Assembly: GCF_039851975.1 (NCBI RefSeq)
Contig: NZ_CP156660.1
Location: 3,353,035-3,417,034 of the forward strand
Reading direction: 5' to 3'
Origin: Desulfoscipio sp. XC116
GTDB lineage: Bacteria; Bacillota; Desulfotomaculia; Desulfotomaculales; Desulfallaceae
DNA length: 64,000 bases
Below, piece by piece: positions 1-9,060 of this stretch; the stretch's first letter is position 1, and every line of letters begins with the position of its first letter. The translations under genes and the position numbers were made by a program. A model generated the notes under the pieces. It saw only the letters and a program-made list of their open reading frames with translations, was not told the DNA's origin and searched no databases.

Positions 1-667
1 AATACCTCGTTTCACCAGAGACATCAACAGTTAACCGAAAATTTTTGTCACTTGTTTTTAAACTACTAAAAAAAGTTTTTCGAACACCATCAATGTTATC
101 ATATTCACTTATTCCAAGTATCCTTTTCAAATTATCGTTAATATATAATATGTTATTTTTTTTCGTAACCATTACATTTTTATCTATTAAATTGATAATG
201 CATTGAATAGATTTTCTACAATCAATTACATCTTTATCATCTAGTGCCCGCCATTCTTTTTCAATTTGTTTACTGAAAAAATCCACTAAATGTAAATATA
301 AAGAGGTATTATTTAACAACTCCTTTTTGTAATGGTCCTTTACAGCAGTAAATGATAATGACATTATATTATGTTTTTTAACTTTGAAAGGAACGGCAAG
401 ATGAACCAACCCAGAACAATTATGCAGATACTCACAACTGCTGCAAACCTTATCTTCACGGGGCTTTACCAGTAAATATTTTACCCTGCTTTGAAATAAT
501 CTATTGTAAAGCGATTTTTCCATTACTTTTTCATTTATTAATCCCGAATATCTGCCAGTACCAATTATTCGCACCAAATTAGAGTTAACTACACATACAT
601 CCATTTCCACTATTGATGACAATTCGATAATCTTTTGAGAAAACAGCTTTAAACTTTCTTGCTGCAA
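1..667 (-). CDS. N-terminal part of a sigma-54-type transcriptional activator (runs off the window)
   Basis: An open frame of 222 codons runs from a TTG at 667 to the window edge. The start follows a purine-rich GGGAAGGGGGG site about nine bases upstream. The product has a sensor-like region with VVNSNLVRIIGTGRYSG near residue 30, then a cysteine pair CSSCEYLHNC near residue 75. This layout is typical of the N-terminal ligand/redox domain of Firmicute activators that go on to PAS, AAA+ and Fis-type helix-turn-helix domains. None of those later domains lies in the window, so the sigma-54 call rests on resemblance of the N-terminus. The target genes are unknown. Confidence 0.6.
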   Translation of the reverse strand, partial: MQQESLKLFSQKIIELSSIVEMDVCVVNSNLVRIIGTGRYSGLINEKVMEKSLYNRLFQSRVKYLLVKPREDKVCSSCEYLHNCSGLVHLAVPFKVKKHNIMSLSFTAVKDHYKKELLNNTSLYLHLVDFFSKQIEKEWRALDDKDVIDCRKSIQCIINLIDKNVMVTKKNNILYINDNLKRILGISEYDNIDGVRKTFFSSLKTSDKNFRLTVDVSGETRY

Positions 668-1208
668 ATATCGCACCCCCCTTCCCAAGCGCTTATTTCG
701 TAGTTTAATTCGTATATCATTCTGAATATTTTAAGTATCAAAATGAGAATTGAAAGCCATACTAATCCCCGCGCTCAGTAAAATTTATAATTTTCCTTAT
801 ATATTTACTGCCGCAATACTGTCGGAACCATATCAGTTCATCAACGGCGCCATTGACCATGGCAAAATTAATGGGTTAAATTTGCCAATCATGGAGTGCT
901 GGTTGGCCAAAAAATAATTCATACGCTATTAGTCCTGCCGATTTAATAATTTACAATTATATCCCACTGCCATCATAACATATTTTACTCCCGATGTTCA
1001 CCATTTTTTCAGACTGCTTTGTAGTGTTATTAACTCTCTATTATATTTCGACCGGCCAGCAGATTACCTTTTATATAGTATTGGGAATTTGCACTGCTCG
1101 ATCCGGCCCAAAACCCCAAGGGTGAGCTAATTAAAAACCCCCCGGCATAAAAGGCGGGTAGTCACAAGGACAAATTGTGAACCTACCCCAAAGGTGAACC
1201 GAATACGA
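668..1208. other. Intergenic stretch without a recognisable gene
   Basis: About 540 AT-rich bases separate the divergently oriented ends of the sensor gene and the ABC cassette. No frame with a start, ribosome site and coding look was found on either strand. A 17-base segment at 1136-1152 is repeated at 10750-10766 beside the 5S rRNA gene. The promoter of the partial activator gene should lie near 690-760, but no clear -35/-10 pair stands out. Confidence 0.5.
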
Positions 1209-1240
1209 ACCGGGAGCAGCACTTAAGTGCTACTCCCGGT
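1209..1240 (-). terminator. Hairpin behind the ABC transporter operon
   Basis: The arms ACCGGGAG and CTCCCGGT continue inward, after one mismatch, as AGCACTT/AAGTGCT. This makes an almost perfect 32-base palindrome starting seven bases after the permease stop codon. There is no T-run, so it may act as a 3' stabiliser or a weak or bidirectional terminator. Confidence 0.55.
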
Positions 1241-1246
1241 ATTGGT

Positions 1247-2464
1247 TTATACAATTTGATGCTTTTTGAAGGAACGGTAGGCAAACGGCGTAAGCAGAAT
1301 GCTTATTACCGCCGCAAATACCGGCAGAAACACGCAGGGCTTTATGACCAATCCGAACAGCTCGTATTGAATTTCGGCGGCCGCTCCCCAGATGGCCATC
1401 ATATTTGTCGGAAGAAGATGAAACAGATTGTACAGCGTAATGTTTGTTTCTGGGACAAAGAGGAACATTGGCACAATCAGCAGCAGGCCCACAAGAATAA
1501 TCACGCCAAACGGTGATTTCAGCCGCGCGGACAGCAGCATGGTGATTGCCGCCGTCATCAGGCAGGCAAAAAAAGCGCAGGTAGCAAGGATCAGCGCCGT
1601 TTGTTTCATAGTCAGGGGATAGGGCGACATCGGCATATAAAGCTGCAGCGGAACATCCGCGCCGTCAAAGCCGAAGAGGAACAGGGAAAGAAAATAACCA
1701 ACTGTGGTAAGTACCAGGGAAATCGCCGCCGCCAGCGAAAATCCGGTAAACAGCTTGGCCCCGATGAGCTTGTTTTTCCCATGCTTTGAAGCCAGAATGA
1801 GTTGATCGGCGCCGGAAGCGTACTCGCCGGAAAACAGCGGAGCAATGCAGATAGCCATGACAAAGGCGGCTGTCAGGCCGAATGTGTATATGGCAACAAA
1901 AAAACGCGCATAGCCGTCCGTATAGGCAATCGTAAAGGGTGTTTCGATCTGCGCGTCCAAAGCCAGCACGCTATCCTTTGCTTGTTCGCTCATATTCGTC
2001 GCTTCCACAAGCTTAACCTGCTTATCGCGCCGCGCCTCGTAAAGCTGATCGGCCCGCTCTTCAGTCAAAGTCTGAAAATCTGTCATGCCGAAAGGAGCGG
2101 ACTCCATGTTGTAAATTGCGCGGACAAGGGAATAAACTGCGCTGTATGGACGCGCAAACGTCTGATATTCCACGGTGTCCGAATACCTGTCGCTGTCTGG
2201 AATTTTTGCGTAGGCGTTTACCGCCTCCGCGATCAGCTTCTCATCAAGCTTACGTCCGGCAAGCGCGCGTTCATAAGCCCTGTCCCTGACCATGGCCTCG
2301 TAATTGGATTCGTATACTTCACCATTGACATAGTAATTGCCGAGCAGCGTGCCGCAGACGCTGAAAGCGGTAACGAGCACCGCCAAAAGAAGTGCGGCCT
2401 GCACGCTCCTTTTGCGCAATATCTTTTTATATTCAAAGCCCACCAAACTCCAGAAATTACTCAT
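1247..2464 (-). CDS. ABC-2 type transporter permease
   Basis: The product is about 405 residues from the ATG at 2464, which overlaps the stop codon of the ATPase gene by one base (TAATG). A longer in-frame start exists upstream but lies inside the ATPase gene. There is one N-terminal membrane segment, a large extracytoplasmic domain of about 170 residues, then five hydrophobic segments. This is the shape of ABC-2 permeases such as those of Firmicute export and stress-response cassettes. It should pair with the adjacent ATPase. The substrate cannot be told. It is the last gene of a sigma factor-membrane protein-ATPase-permease operon. Confidence 0.8.
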   Translation of the reverse strand: MSNFWSLVGFEYKKILRKRSVQAALLLAVLVTAFSVCGTLLGNYYVNGEVYESNYEAMVRDRAYERALAGRKLDEKLIAEAVNAYAKIPDSDRYSDTVEYQTFARPYSAVYSLVRAIYNMESAPFGMTDFQTLTEERADQLYEARRDKQVKLVEATNMSEQAKDSVLALDAQIETPFTIAYTDGYARFFVAIYTFGLTAAFVMAICIAPLFSGEYASGADQLILASKHGKNKLIGAKLFTGFSLAAAISLVLTTVGYFLSLFLFGFDGADVPLQLYMPMSPYPLTMKQTALILATCAFFACLMTAAITMLLSARLKSPFGVIILVGLLLIVPMFLFVPETNITLYNLFHLLPTNMMAIWGAAAEIQYELFGLVIKPCVFLPVFAAVISILLTPFAYRSFKKHQIV

Positions 2465-3330
2465 TATCCGCTCACCCCACTGAAATAATACAGGTAAAGA
2501 TCCTCCAAAGAAGCCTGCACATTTACCGCCGAATCGCATGGCTTATGCTCGCAGATCAGGCGCAAAGATACATCTTGGTTCTCTTGCCGCAAATTGATCA
2601 CGGGGTACTTTTCACACAATGCATCCGCCTCCGTCTGCAGCACAACGCACTCCCAAACCTTGCCCGTTATGGTTTGGATGATTCCCTCCAGCGTCCCCTG
2701 GTGAATCATCTGGCCGTCCTTCATCACCAAAATCGTATCGGCAATATGCTCCACGTCCGAAACGATATGGGTGGAAAGCAGCACAATCCGGTCGGCGCCG
2801 AGGCGGGAAATCAGATTGCGAAAGCGTATCCGTTCCTTGGGATCAAGTCCGGCTGTCGGTTCATCCAAGATCAGGATCTTCGGGTCGTTCAGCATCGACT
2901 GTGCGACGCCAAGCCGCTGCTTCATGCCGCCTGAAAAGGTCTTGATCTTCTTTTTCGCTTCCTTTTCGAGAGAAACCAGTTCCAGCAGCTCCCGTGATTT
3001 TTCCAATGCCCTGACTTTTGGCAACCCTTTAAGCGTGGCAATGTACAGCATAAAGTCCAGTGCGGTAAACTCTGGATAGTATCCAAATTCCTGCGGAAGA
3101 TACCCCAGTGCTTCCCGATAATCCTCGTGATTCACATCAATCCCGTTAAAAGTAATCGTCCCCAATGTCGGAACCAGCACACCGCACATCATCCGCATCA
3201 GGGTGGTCTTCCCCGCGCCGTTCGCTCCAAGCAGACCGTACACGCCTTGATGAAGATCCAGAGAAATACGGTCGCAGGCAATTTTACTGCCATAGTGTTT
3301 TGTCACTCGGTCAAGAGTAAGCTGTTCCAT
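2464..3330 (-). CDS. ABC transporter ATP-binding protein
   Basis: This 288-residue nucleotide-binding subunit has a Walker A motif GANGAGKTT near residue 35, the ABC signature FSGGMKQRLGVAQ near residue 130, and Walker B ILILDEPTAGLDP followed by a switch histidine (LLSTHIVSD). The family powers ABC-2 exporters. Its start overlaps the upstream membrane protein gene by 28 bases and its stop overlaps the permease start, so the three genes are probably translationally coupled. The C-terminal 70 residues are variable, as is common in this subgroup. Confidence 0.88.
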   Translation of the reverse strand: MEQLTLDRVTKHYGSKIACDRISLDLHQGVYGLLGANGAGKTTLMRMMCGVLVPTLGTITFNGIDVNHEDYREALGYLPQEFGYYPEFTALDFMLYIATLKGLPKVRALEKSRELLELVSLEKEAKKKIKTFSGGMKQRLGVAQSMLNDPKILILDEPTAGLDPKERIRFRNLISRLGADRIVLLSTHIVSDVEHIADTILVMKDGQMIHQGTLEGIIQTITGKVWECVVLQTEADALCEKYPVINLRQENQDVSLRLICEHKPCDSAVNVQASLEDLYLYYFSGVSG

Positions 3331-4055
3331 GTTCTATCCTCCGTTTGTTTAAGAAGACGCCGTATCTGAATGCCGACGAGCAAAGCGCCGGCGGCAAATA
3401 CAAGCATCCAGTAAATCAGGAATGTGTTCGAATAGAGAACCTGCATCGTCGTGCTGAATATAACATTCGTCATGCTGACAAGGCAGGCCGCCGCGGCACA
3501 GCCGTATATGCTTTCTCTGCCGTAAATTTTGTTCAGTATCAGCAGGCAAACACCGCAGGTGATGAGATAAGGCGCAAGCAGGTACGTTGCGGCCTGCAGC
3601 AGCCCGTATGGCGATACCCGGCTGATAAAGGCCAGCAGCATAGCCAGAACAAGAAAATTTCCTCCGCCTAAAATGGCCGCGCGTGCTATAATAATTTGCT
3701 GCAAGCTGAACCGGCAGCTTATTTCCAGTTCCGCCATGCGGTAAGCGGCAGAGCGGTAAATTTCCGTAGCTGTCAACAGTGCCAGAAAAGGCAGAAGTGC
3801 GGAAATGATCCATATCTTTTCCATTTCAATATGCCAGTTTGCAGACAGTGGGGACAAGAATGCAACTGCCCAGCCGGCGAGTACAATCAATACGGAAAGC
3901 GCCCAGATCCGTTTGCGGATATAGCCGAGCTGGCTGAGAAAGAAATCCCGGCGGGTGATTTCGGGATAGCGCAGCGACGCCAAAAACCGCTTTTTATCCA
4001 CAGGCTCCGGTGCTTCAAAGGATAACCGCAGAGCGTTTTTCAGTTTTTTATTCAT
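3303..4055 (-). CDS. Six-helix membrane protein of a sigma factor/ABC cassette
   Basis: This 250-residue protein has a soluble N-terminal segment of about 45 residues, then roughly six hydrophobic helices. It shows no enzyme motif. Its start overlaps the end of the ECF sigma factor gene by eight bases and its end overlaps the ABC ATPase gene. The position directly after an ECF sigma factor is where anti-sigma factors usually sit, so the N-terminal segment could bind the sigma factor. That is an inference from context; it could equally be a third transporter subunit. No zinc-finger anti-sigma motif (HxxxCxxC) is present. Confidence 0.6.
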   Translation of the reverse strand: MNKKLKNALRLSFEAPEPVDKKRFLASLRYPEITRRDFFLSQLGYIRKRIWALSVLIVLAGWAVAFLSPLSANWHIEMEKIWIISALLPFLALLTATEIYRSAAYRMAELEISCRFSLQQIIIARAAILGGGNFLVLAMLLAFISRVSPYGLLQAATYLLAPYLITCGVCLLILNKIYGRESIYGCAAAACLVSMTNVIFSTTMQVLYSNTFLIYWMLVFAAGALLVGIQIRRLLKQTEDRTWNSLLLTE

Positions 4056-4509
4056 TGGAATCCCCCTCTCTGAGCAATGCTTTCAGGGCCGCCAGTGCGG
4101 AACTTATCCTGCGGTAAACAGTGAAGCGGGACATGCCCATGATCACCGAAATCTCACCGACGGAAAGCTCGTTTGCGTACCGCAGGAGCAGCAACTCCCG
4201 TTCCTTTTCCGGCAGTGTTTTCAGCGCCTGCCGCACCGCGATTTTAAGTTCCAGCCTTTCCATAGAATCGTAATCGGGCAATTCATCGGGAAAACCCCCA
4301 GGCTGTTTTTTACGGAAAGCGTCCATGCAGAGATTTCGCGCGATGGTATAAAGGTATGCAAGCAACTTGCCGCGTTCTATGTAGGAGCTCTGCGCAAAGT
4401 ATTTGAGGAAGGTTTCCTGGGCCAGGTCTTCCGCTAAAGAGGGATCGCCAACCTTATAATAGCAATAGCGATAGATTTTATCGTATTGTTCTTTGATATC
4501 GATTGACAC
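4048..4509 (-). CDS. ECF-family RNA polymerase sigma factor
   Basis: This 153-residue protein has a region 2 (DLAQETFLKYF, then YLYTIARNLCMDAFRK) and a region 4 helix-turn-helix (LPEKERELLLLRYANELSVG followed by EISVIMGMSRFTVYRRI). It is the normal size for an ECF sigma factor. The GTG start at 4509 is chosen because AGGAGG lies seven bases upstream; a longer frame to 4548 lacks such a site. It heads a four-gene overlapping operon and probably autoregulates it, which would make the transporter its target. The inducing signal is unknown. Confidence 0.85.
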   Translation of the reverse strand: MSIDIKEQYDKIYRYCYYKVGDPSLAEDLAQETFLKYFAQSSYIERGKLLAYLYTIARNLCMDAFRKKQPGGFPDELPDYDSMERLELKIAVRQALKTLPEKERELLLLRYANELSVGEISVIMGMSRFTVYRRISSALAALKALLREGDSNE

Positions 4510-4623
4510 CTCAAAACCTCCTCTCAATTGTTTAACGGTGGATTGCACTCAAATGTGCGGGTTGAATAAGAAATATTTCATTGATGCCAAGAAACAGGTA
4601 TTCTTAATGATCAAATCAAGGAG

Positions 4624-5712
4624 TCAATCCAATCTTACCCTCGCCAGCATCTCCTCGCCGGAGATTTTGCCCTCCACATAATCCCGCCGGGACTGACTGG
4701 CGGCGGCGGACCAGGCTTTGAACTGCTCCTCGGTCAAATCCCTGCCACTGTGCTCCCCGGCATATTTCCCCGCCGCTCGGTACCGGCGGGAATAGACCTT
4801 GTTGTACTCGGTGAGGTATTGCTGTAAATATGTGTCGGCTTCAATCCCTTTTTCAAAGAACAACTTGGCGCCCACCTGCTTGCAGGTTCGCTTGCCCTTG
4901 TACGGCCTGTCGCAGAAATCCCGCTTGCGCTTATCGGCCAGCACGAAATACCTTCCGCAGAGCTTGCACCGCTTCACATACTGCCCGTTTTTCAGCATCT
5001 CGGTAAATTCGAAGAACAGCATCTCATCAAGATACTCGATCAGGTAGTAGGGCATCAGGCTCACGCCCTCAACCCCCTGGTGCATGATTTCCGGCAGGTC
5101 ATCCTGTTCGGTCAGCTTCCAGTCATGGATATCCCGAAGCGTATCGATATCCACCTTACCTTTCTTTTTTGGCAGTAGCGCATACTGCATTTTCACCGCG
5201 GCGTCCCCGAACTCGGGGTGCCCCTTCATAAACTCACACAGCCGCTCGGACATGATTTTGTCCGGGCGGTTTTCTCTGTCCAGGCACACGTCGACCGCTT
5301 CCCGGAAAACCTTCTGAAGCTCGATGACACGCTCCAATTCCTCCAAACAGACAGCAAGCTGTTTGAGCTGTTCGGCGTCGATATCGTCCTTGTAGTAGAT
5401 AGGCGTTTTCAAAATGTTGTTGAGCAGCCCTACAAGAAAGAAGAACGCATAGCTGTGCTTATGCTTCAGTGTTTCGGCCACATTGTAAACGGCGTTTCGG
5501 ATTTCCTGATAGTGCTCTATTGTGAGCGGAATACCTTTCGCCGCGTCCAACCGCAGCCGGTACTCGCTCAAATCCAGTTCTGCAAAGTCAATTAATCCCT
5601 GCCCGATGTGCTTTTCCGCATACTGCCCGTTATGGACCGCGTCAGTAAAGGGCATGAAATGCACCAAGCCATCGCTGCCGTAAAAGACCCGGACGTGCGG
5701 ATACTGCGCCAT
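4624..5712 (-). CDS. DUF6076-type protein with a C-terminal zinc-ribbon-like motif
   Basis: This 362-residue soluble protein is mostly helical at the N-terminus. Near residue 245 it carries a cysteine cluster reading CKLCGRYFVLADKRKRDFCD followed by a further cysteine in KRTCKQVG, which looks like a zinc ribbon. Proteins of this build are common cargo of clostridial conjugative and mobilizable elements, where their function is not known. The position beside a mobilization gene fragment fits this. No integrase or nuclease active site is visible. The DUF6076 assignment is from memory of the family and was not searched. Confidence 0.55.
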   Translation of the reverse strand: MAQYPHVRVFYGSDGLVHFMPFTDAVHNGQYAEKHIGQGLIDFAELDLSEYRLRLDAAKGIPLTIEHYQEIRNAVYNVAETLKHKHSYAFFFLVGLLNNILKTPIYYKDDIDAEQLKQLAVCLEELERVIELQKVFREAVDVCLDRENRPDKIMSERLCEFMKGHPEFGDAAVKMQYALLPKKKGKVDIDTLRDIHDWKLTEQDDLPEIMHQGVEGVSLMPYYLIEYLDEMLFFEFTEMLKNGQYVKRCKLCGRYFVLADKRKRDFCDRPYKGKRTCKQVGAKLFFEKGIEADTYLQQYLTEYNKVYSRRYRAAGKYAGEHSGRDLTEEQFKAWSAAASQSRRDYVEGKISGEEMLARVRLD

Positions 5713-5983
5713 GCTTTTCTCCTTTCTGCAAATAATCGAATTCCGTTAAAATCCGTCATTTGCGCTTCCCTGTGTACTCCGGATTTTGTCTGTACGATAA
5801 TGATAACACAAAGAATGAATAATTTTAATTTACGATTCATTATCATGCAGGAGGTGAGTTCGATGCACAGTATGAAAACCCTCCCGTTGGGAGGGGCAAG
5901 CATAGCGTTCGGCTGTACGCCTAACGCATAAAAGGCGGGGCGCTGCCCCACACCCCGTAATGACGAAAGGAGCGAATGCGTAT

Positions 5984-6197
5984 ATGAAAAGCGAACGGTT
6001 CGACATCCGAATGACAACCCAGGAAAAGGCATCAATCATCGGCAGGGCAAAACGGACGGGCCGGACAACCTCGGAATTTATGATCGACACTGCTCTGAAC
6101 CGGAAGATTATCGTCATCGACAGTCTTCCGGAAATGGTCAGTCAGCTGAAAGCTCTCGGCAGAAACCTCAACCAGCTGACGGTGCTTTGCAAATCGA
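5984..6197 (+). pseudogene. 5' part of a MobC-like mobilization gene, cut by a group II intron
   Basis: The frame encodes a ribbon-helix-helix/MobC-like N-terminus with MKSERFDIRMTTQEKASI and LGRNLNQLTVLCKS near its end, a layout known from relaxosome accessory proteins of mobilizable elements. AAGGAG precedes the ATG at 5984. After codon 71 the frame enters the intron at 6198. The intron lies in the opposite orientation, so splicing of a mobC transcript cannot restore the gene. If the flanks are joined, the frame continues only 12 codons to a stop at 8146, shorter than usual for the family. No relaxase gene follows. Confidence 0.6.
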
Positions 6198-8108
6198 GTA
6201 GGAGGCTACCCATTAGTTGAGTAGCCGACCTCCCACACCACCGTGCGTACCGTTCGGTACACGGCGATTCCTTAGTTTACGCTGTGACTTGTCGATACTC
6301 TGAAAAGAATAGGAACCCAAACCCTTTGAGTACATCATTACTGAGGGATTTGGATAGGATTGGGCTATTGGAGGTTCTCCAGTAGCCTTTCCTCGTGTTT
6401 GCGTACTCCCAGGCTTTCTGCTTTTGGACCCCGAGCGATTTGAGCATTTTAAATCTTGTTCTCACCCGTTTCCACTGTTTCCAGAAAATCATGCGAATAC
6501 GTCTTCTCATCCATTCATCCGTTTGTGACAACAATCTCTTCATATCGGCTATCTTGAAGTAGTTAACCCACCCCATAATATAGCGTCTGAGCTTCATTAC
6601 TCTAAGTTCGCTGCCCATTCCGTTACTTCTGGAGGTGAGCTCTTTCACTCTACTTTCCATTTTTGCAGCCGATTTCGGATGGATTCTAACTCTTGCCTTG
6701 CCTTTTGCTCGGTAGAACGCAAACCCAAGAAATTTCACTTTTCCTACGTAGTCGACCACCGTTTTCTCTCTATTCACTTTGAGGAATAGCTTCTTCTCGA
6801 TAAGAGGAAGTATGCTCTCAAATGTGCGGTTTGCACTTCTTCTGCTTCTACAAAAGATTAGCAGGTCGTCCGCATAGCGGACGAACCTGTGCCCCCTTAT
6901 TTCAAGTTCTTTGTCCAGTTCGTTTAGCATGATGTTACTAAGAATCGGACTTAGTGGTCCGCCCTGTGGTACGCCGATTTCCGTTTCTTCGAAGCTGTGC
7001 TTGATTACTACTCCCGCTCTCAGGTATTTGTGAATTAGGGATATTACTCGCCCGTCTTTTATGGTTCTGGATAGCACTTCTATCAGTTTACTTTGGTTGA
7101 CTGTATCGAAGTATTTCTCCAAATCCATGTCTATAACATAATCATATCCTTCGTCTATGTTCTCTTGGCATTTCCTGATGGCTTGGTGAGCACTTCGCCC
7201 AGGTCGAAACCCGTAGCTGTTGTCCAAAAATTGCTTCTCATATATCGGTGTTAGTACTTGAGCTATTGCCTGTTGTACTACTCGGTCTACCACCGTAGGT
7301 ATTCCCAGTTTTCTTTTCTTCTTCCCGTCTTCTTTTGGTATCTCTACCCTTCTAACAGGGTTAGGACGGTATTTTCCGTCCTAGATTGATTGCCTGAGTT
7401 GGCATCCGGTTTCTTTGAGATATTGCAGAAGTTCATCTACTCCCATCCCATCGATTCCGTGAGCACCTTTGTTTGATTTGACTCTTTTGTACGCTCTGTT
7501 CATGTTGTTTCTATCTACGATTTCCTCAAGCAGTCTCTCCTTCGACATGTCTGCGTTGGTAATGTTGTTTTCAGTTATCCTCAGAGGATTACGCACTCCC
7601 GCATATCCTTCGTGTTCCGCACTATTCTTTTGCGGTGAGCCTTCCATATGACTATTGTCTGCTGGAAGTTGGCTGCACTTCGTTCCTTCTTTGGTAACAT
7701 TCATTTACTATCACCTCCTAAGGTTCAGCCCTTCCCCAATGGCGTCGACTGCATTGGGTAGTATGGCATCTGCTGACTTCTCATGACAAATCTTGTTTTA
7801 ACCGTGATTTGAAGTTTATCTCCTCACGTCCATGAGATCTCCCCGGGTAAGAGCGCAGTCTTTCCTTCCATCTATCTGTCACATTTACACCGTAGGCTTC
7901 CGGATAGTCTAGGGCTTCAGTTTGTTTTGCAACCTTACCCAGCCTACATATGCCTGATGTGATTCCTGTTCGTCAGACCAGAAGTTTGCCTCCGGCTTCC
8001 TTCAGATTCCACCTCGCGGTGAACACCCTTGCCTTTAGCTATGTGCTTAGCACTATCAATCCGCACTCGGGACTTGCACCCGTTAGACTACACCCATGCC
8101 GGGCGCAC
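6198..8108 (-). mobile_element. Group II intron (about 1.9 kb) with an encoded maturase
   Basis: On the minus strand the element opens at 8108 with GTGCGCCCGGCATGGGTG and soon has the typical CGGGTGCAAGTCCCG of domain I. It carries a reverse transcriptase frame, then a domain V-like hairpin near 6215-6262 (CCGTGTACCGAACGGTACGCACGG). A domain VI-like hairpin ends in CCTAC at 6198. These are hallmark ends (GUGYG...AY). The flanking exon on the 5' side ends in a run of Ts. The right-hand limits are set by eye to within a few bases. Confidence 0.85.
6277..7704 (-). pseudogene. ltrA: Group II intron reverse transcriptase/maturase with an in-frame amber codon
   Basis: Two frames, 7704-7381 (107 codons) and the remainder down to 6277, are the same reading frame separated by one TAG at 7381-7383. 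Reading through gives about 475 residues with the join QLRQSI-stop-DGKYRPNPVRR, exactly where family members run on. The RT catalytic motif is intact (FVRYADDLLIF), as is the first RT block with GAHGIDGM. A maturase (X) region follows. No HNH endonuclease domain is visible. The amber codon either inactivates the enzyme or needs readthrough. An internal Met near 7293 would give only a truncated RT. Confidence 0.85.
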
Positions 8109-8146
8109 AAAAAGCAGAGCGGACAGCCGAAACTGTTCGTCATTAA
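8109..8146 (+). pseudogene. 3' remnant of the interrupted MobC-like gene
   Basis: This is the exon on the far side of the intron. Joined to the 5' part it adds about 12 codons and stops at TAA 8144-8146. The family would normally continue for longer, so the gene was probably already decayed or was truncated on insertion. Confidence 0.35.
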
Positions 8147-8205
8147 GAAGTCACGCAGAATATCCATCTGTTCACATCGCAGCCCAATGTTGTGGATAAA
8201 ATAAT

Positions 8206-8394
8206 TTAGGAAGAAATCCCATCCAAAAACAGAAATGTCAGCGCAATGTAAATGATAAGCGCAAGCAATATTGCGCCTAATATGCAGAACCCGACAATAA
8301 AGCGTGTTTTCTTCTCACGGCAGGAATAGAACAGGAGCGCCGAAAAAATGCCTGCGAATACGATCAATAATAGTACCGCCAACCAGAGCTCCAT
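8206..8394 (-). CDS. Small two-helix membrane protein
   Basis: This protein of about 62 residues has two hydrophobic segments (residues 3-23 and 34-55) separated by a short basic loop SCREKKTR. The ATG at 8394 is favoured because GAGGAGGGA sits eight bases before it; an ATG two codons upstream is too close to that site. It lies in the decayed mobile-element region and could be element cargo. No function can be assigned. Confidence 0.55.
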   Translation of the reverse strand: MELWLAVLLLIVFAGIFSALLFYSCREKKTRFIVGFCILGAILLALIIYIALTFLFLDGISS

Positions 8395-8409
8395 AAACAT
8401 TCCCTCCTC

Positions 8410-8583
8410 GATAGCAATTCATTTTCAGCGCCCGTGCGTTTGCTCTCAGCTGTTTCTCCCATAGGGTTGGCCGCTTTGGAAAAACACTGCTGATTTCATC
8501 ATTTCGATATTTTGCCGACTTCATATTCTTCAAACCGATAACAAACACAGCTCCGCCGCTTCTTTTACACTGACATATTCCAT
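8410..8583 (-). pseudogene. Remnant of a small helix-turn-helix (excisionase-like) gene
   Basis: From the ATG at 8583 the frame reads MEYVSVKEAAELCLLSV and then meets a TGA at 8530-8532. This opening matches the N-terminus of short HTH/excisionase-like proteins of clostridial mobile elements (MEYVSVKEAAE...). After the stop only scattered, frame-shifted resemblance remains. It supports the view that 4.6-8.9 kb is a degraded mobile element. Confidence 0.4.
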
Positions 8584-8716
8584 ATTGGGCTCCTCTCAAA
8601 TCAAAGAAATGCCTTAGAGCTTATTATGTTTCCTTCTGAGGAAGTTTTCAAGAAATAAAAGGCTGTTTCTTGTTCACAGGCTTTTATTTGATATTGTATC
8701 GGAGCACCGATATGAC

Positions 8717-8848
8717 ATGGTCGAGGTGACCGGAATGAACTTGGAGCAGCTTTTGAAGGAAAGGGAATTTACCGACCCACATCATAATAAAATCCATCTT
8801 TCCGAATATCCCTATTTTTGCATTGAACACTGGATAGTCCTATGTTAA
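8717..8848 (+). other. Short open frame, probably a gene fragment
   Basis: An open frame of 43 codons from the ATG at 8717, itself open upstream to a TAG near 8620, reads like protein (LEQLLKEREFTDPHHNKIHL, then PYFCIEHWIVL). There is no ribosome site at the ATG and no Met near the start of the open stretch. It is probably the C-terminal remnant of a larger gene. I do not recognise the family. Confidence 0.3.
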
Positions 8849-9060
8849 ATTAAAATGGGTGATACAAGATGTCATTCCAGATCATCTCCCTACTCCGGCA
8901 AGAAAAAAGAGAAGATGTTGAGAGAAGGGGAGTTGTCTGCGATGTTGTTCGAAACAAAAGAGTACACAGAGGCTTATTACGTCATGACAACTCGTAACGG
9001 GTTAACATACTATAAAGCTTCATCCGCCATAGTGACGAAGTATGAGGAGGATTTTATACT

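Noticed and set aside
1256-2488. Long plus-strand frames opposite the ABC permease gene
   Set aside because: The minus frame has membrane helices, overlapping operon spacing and family features; the plus frames are antisense shadows.
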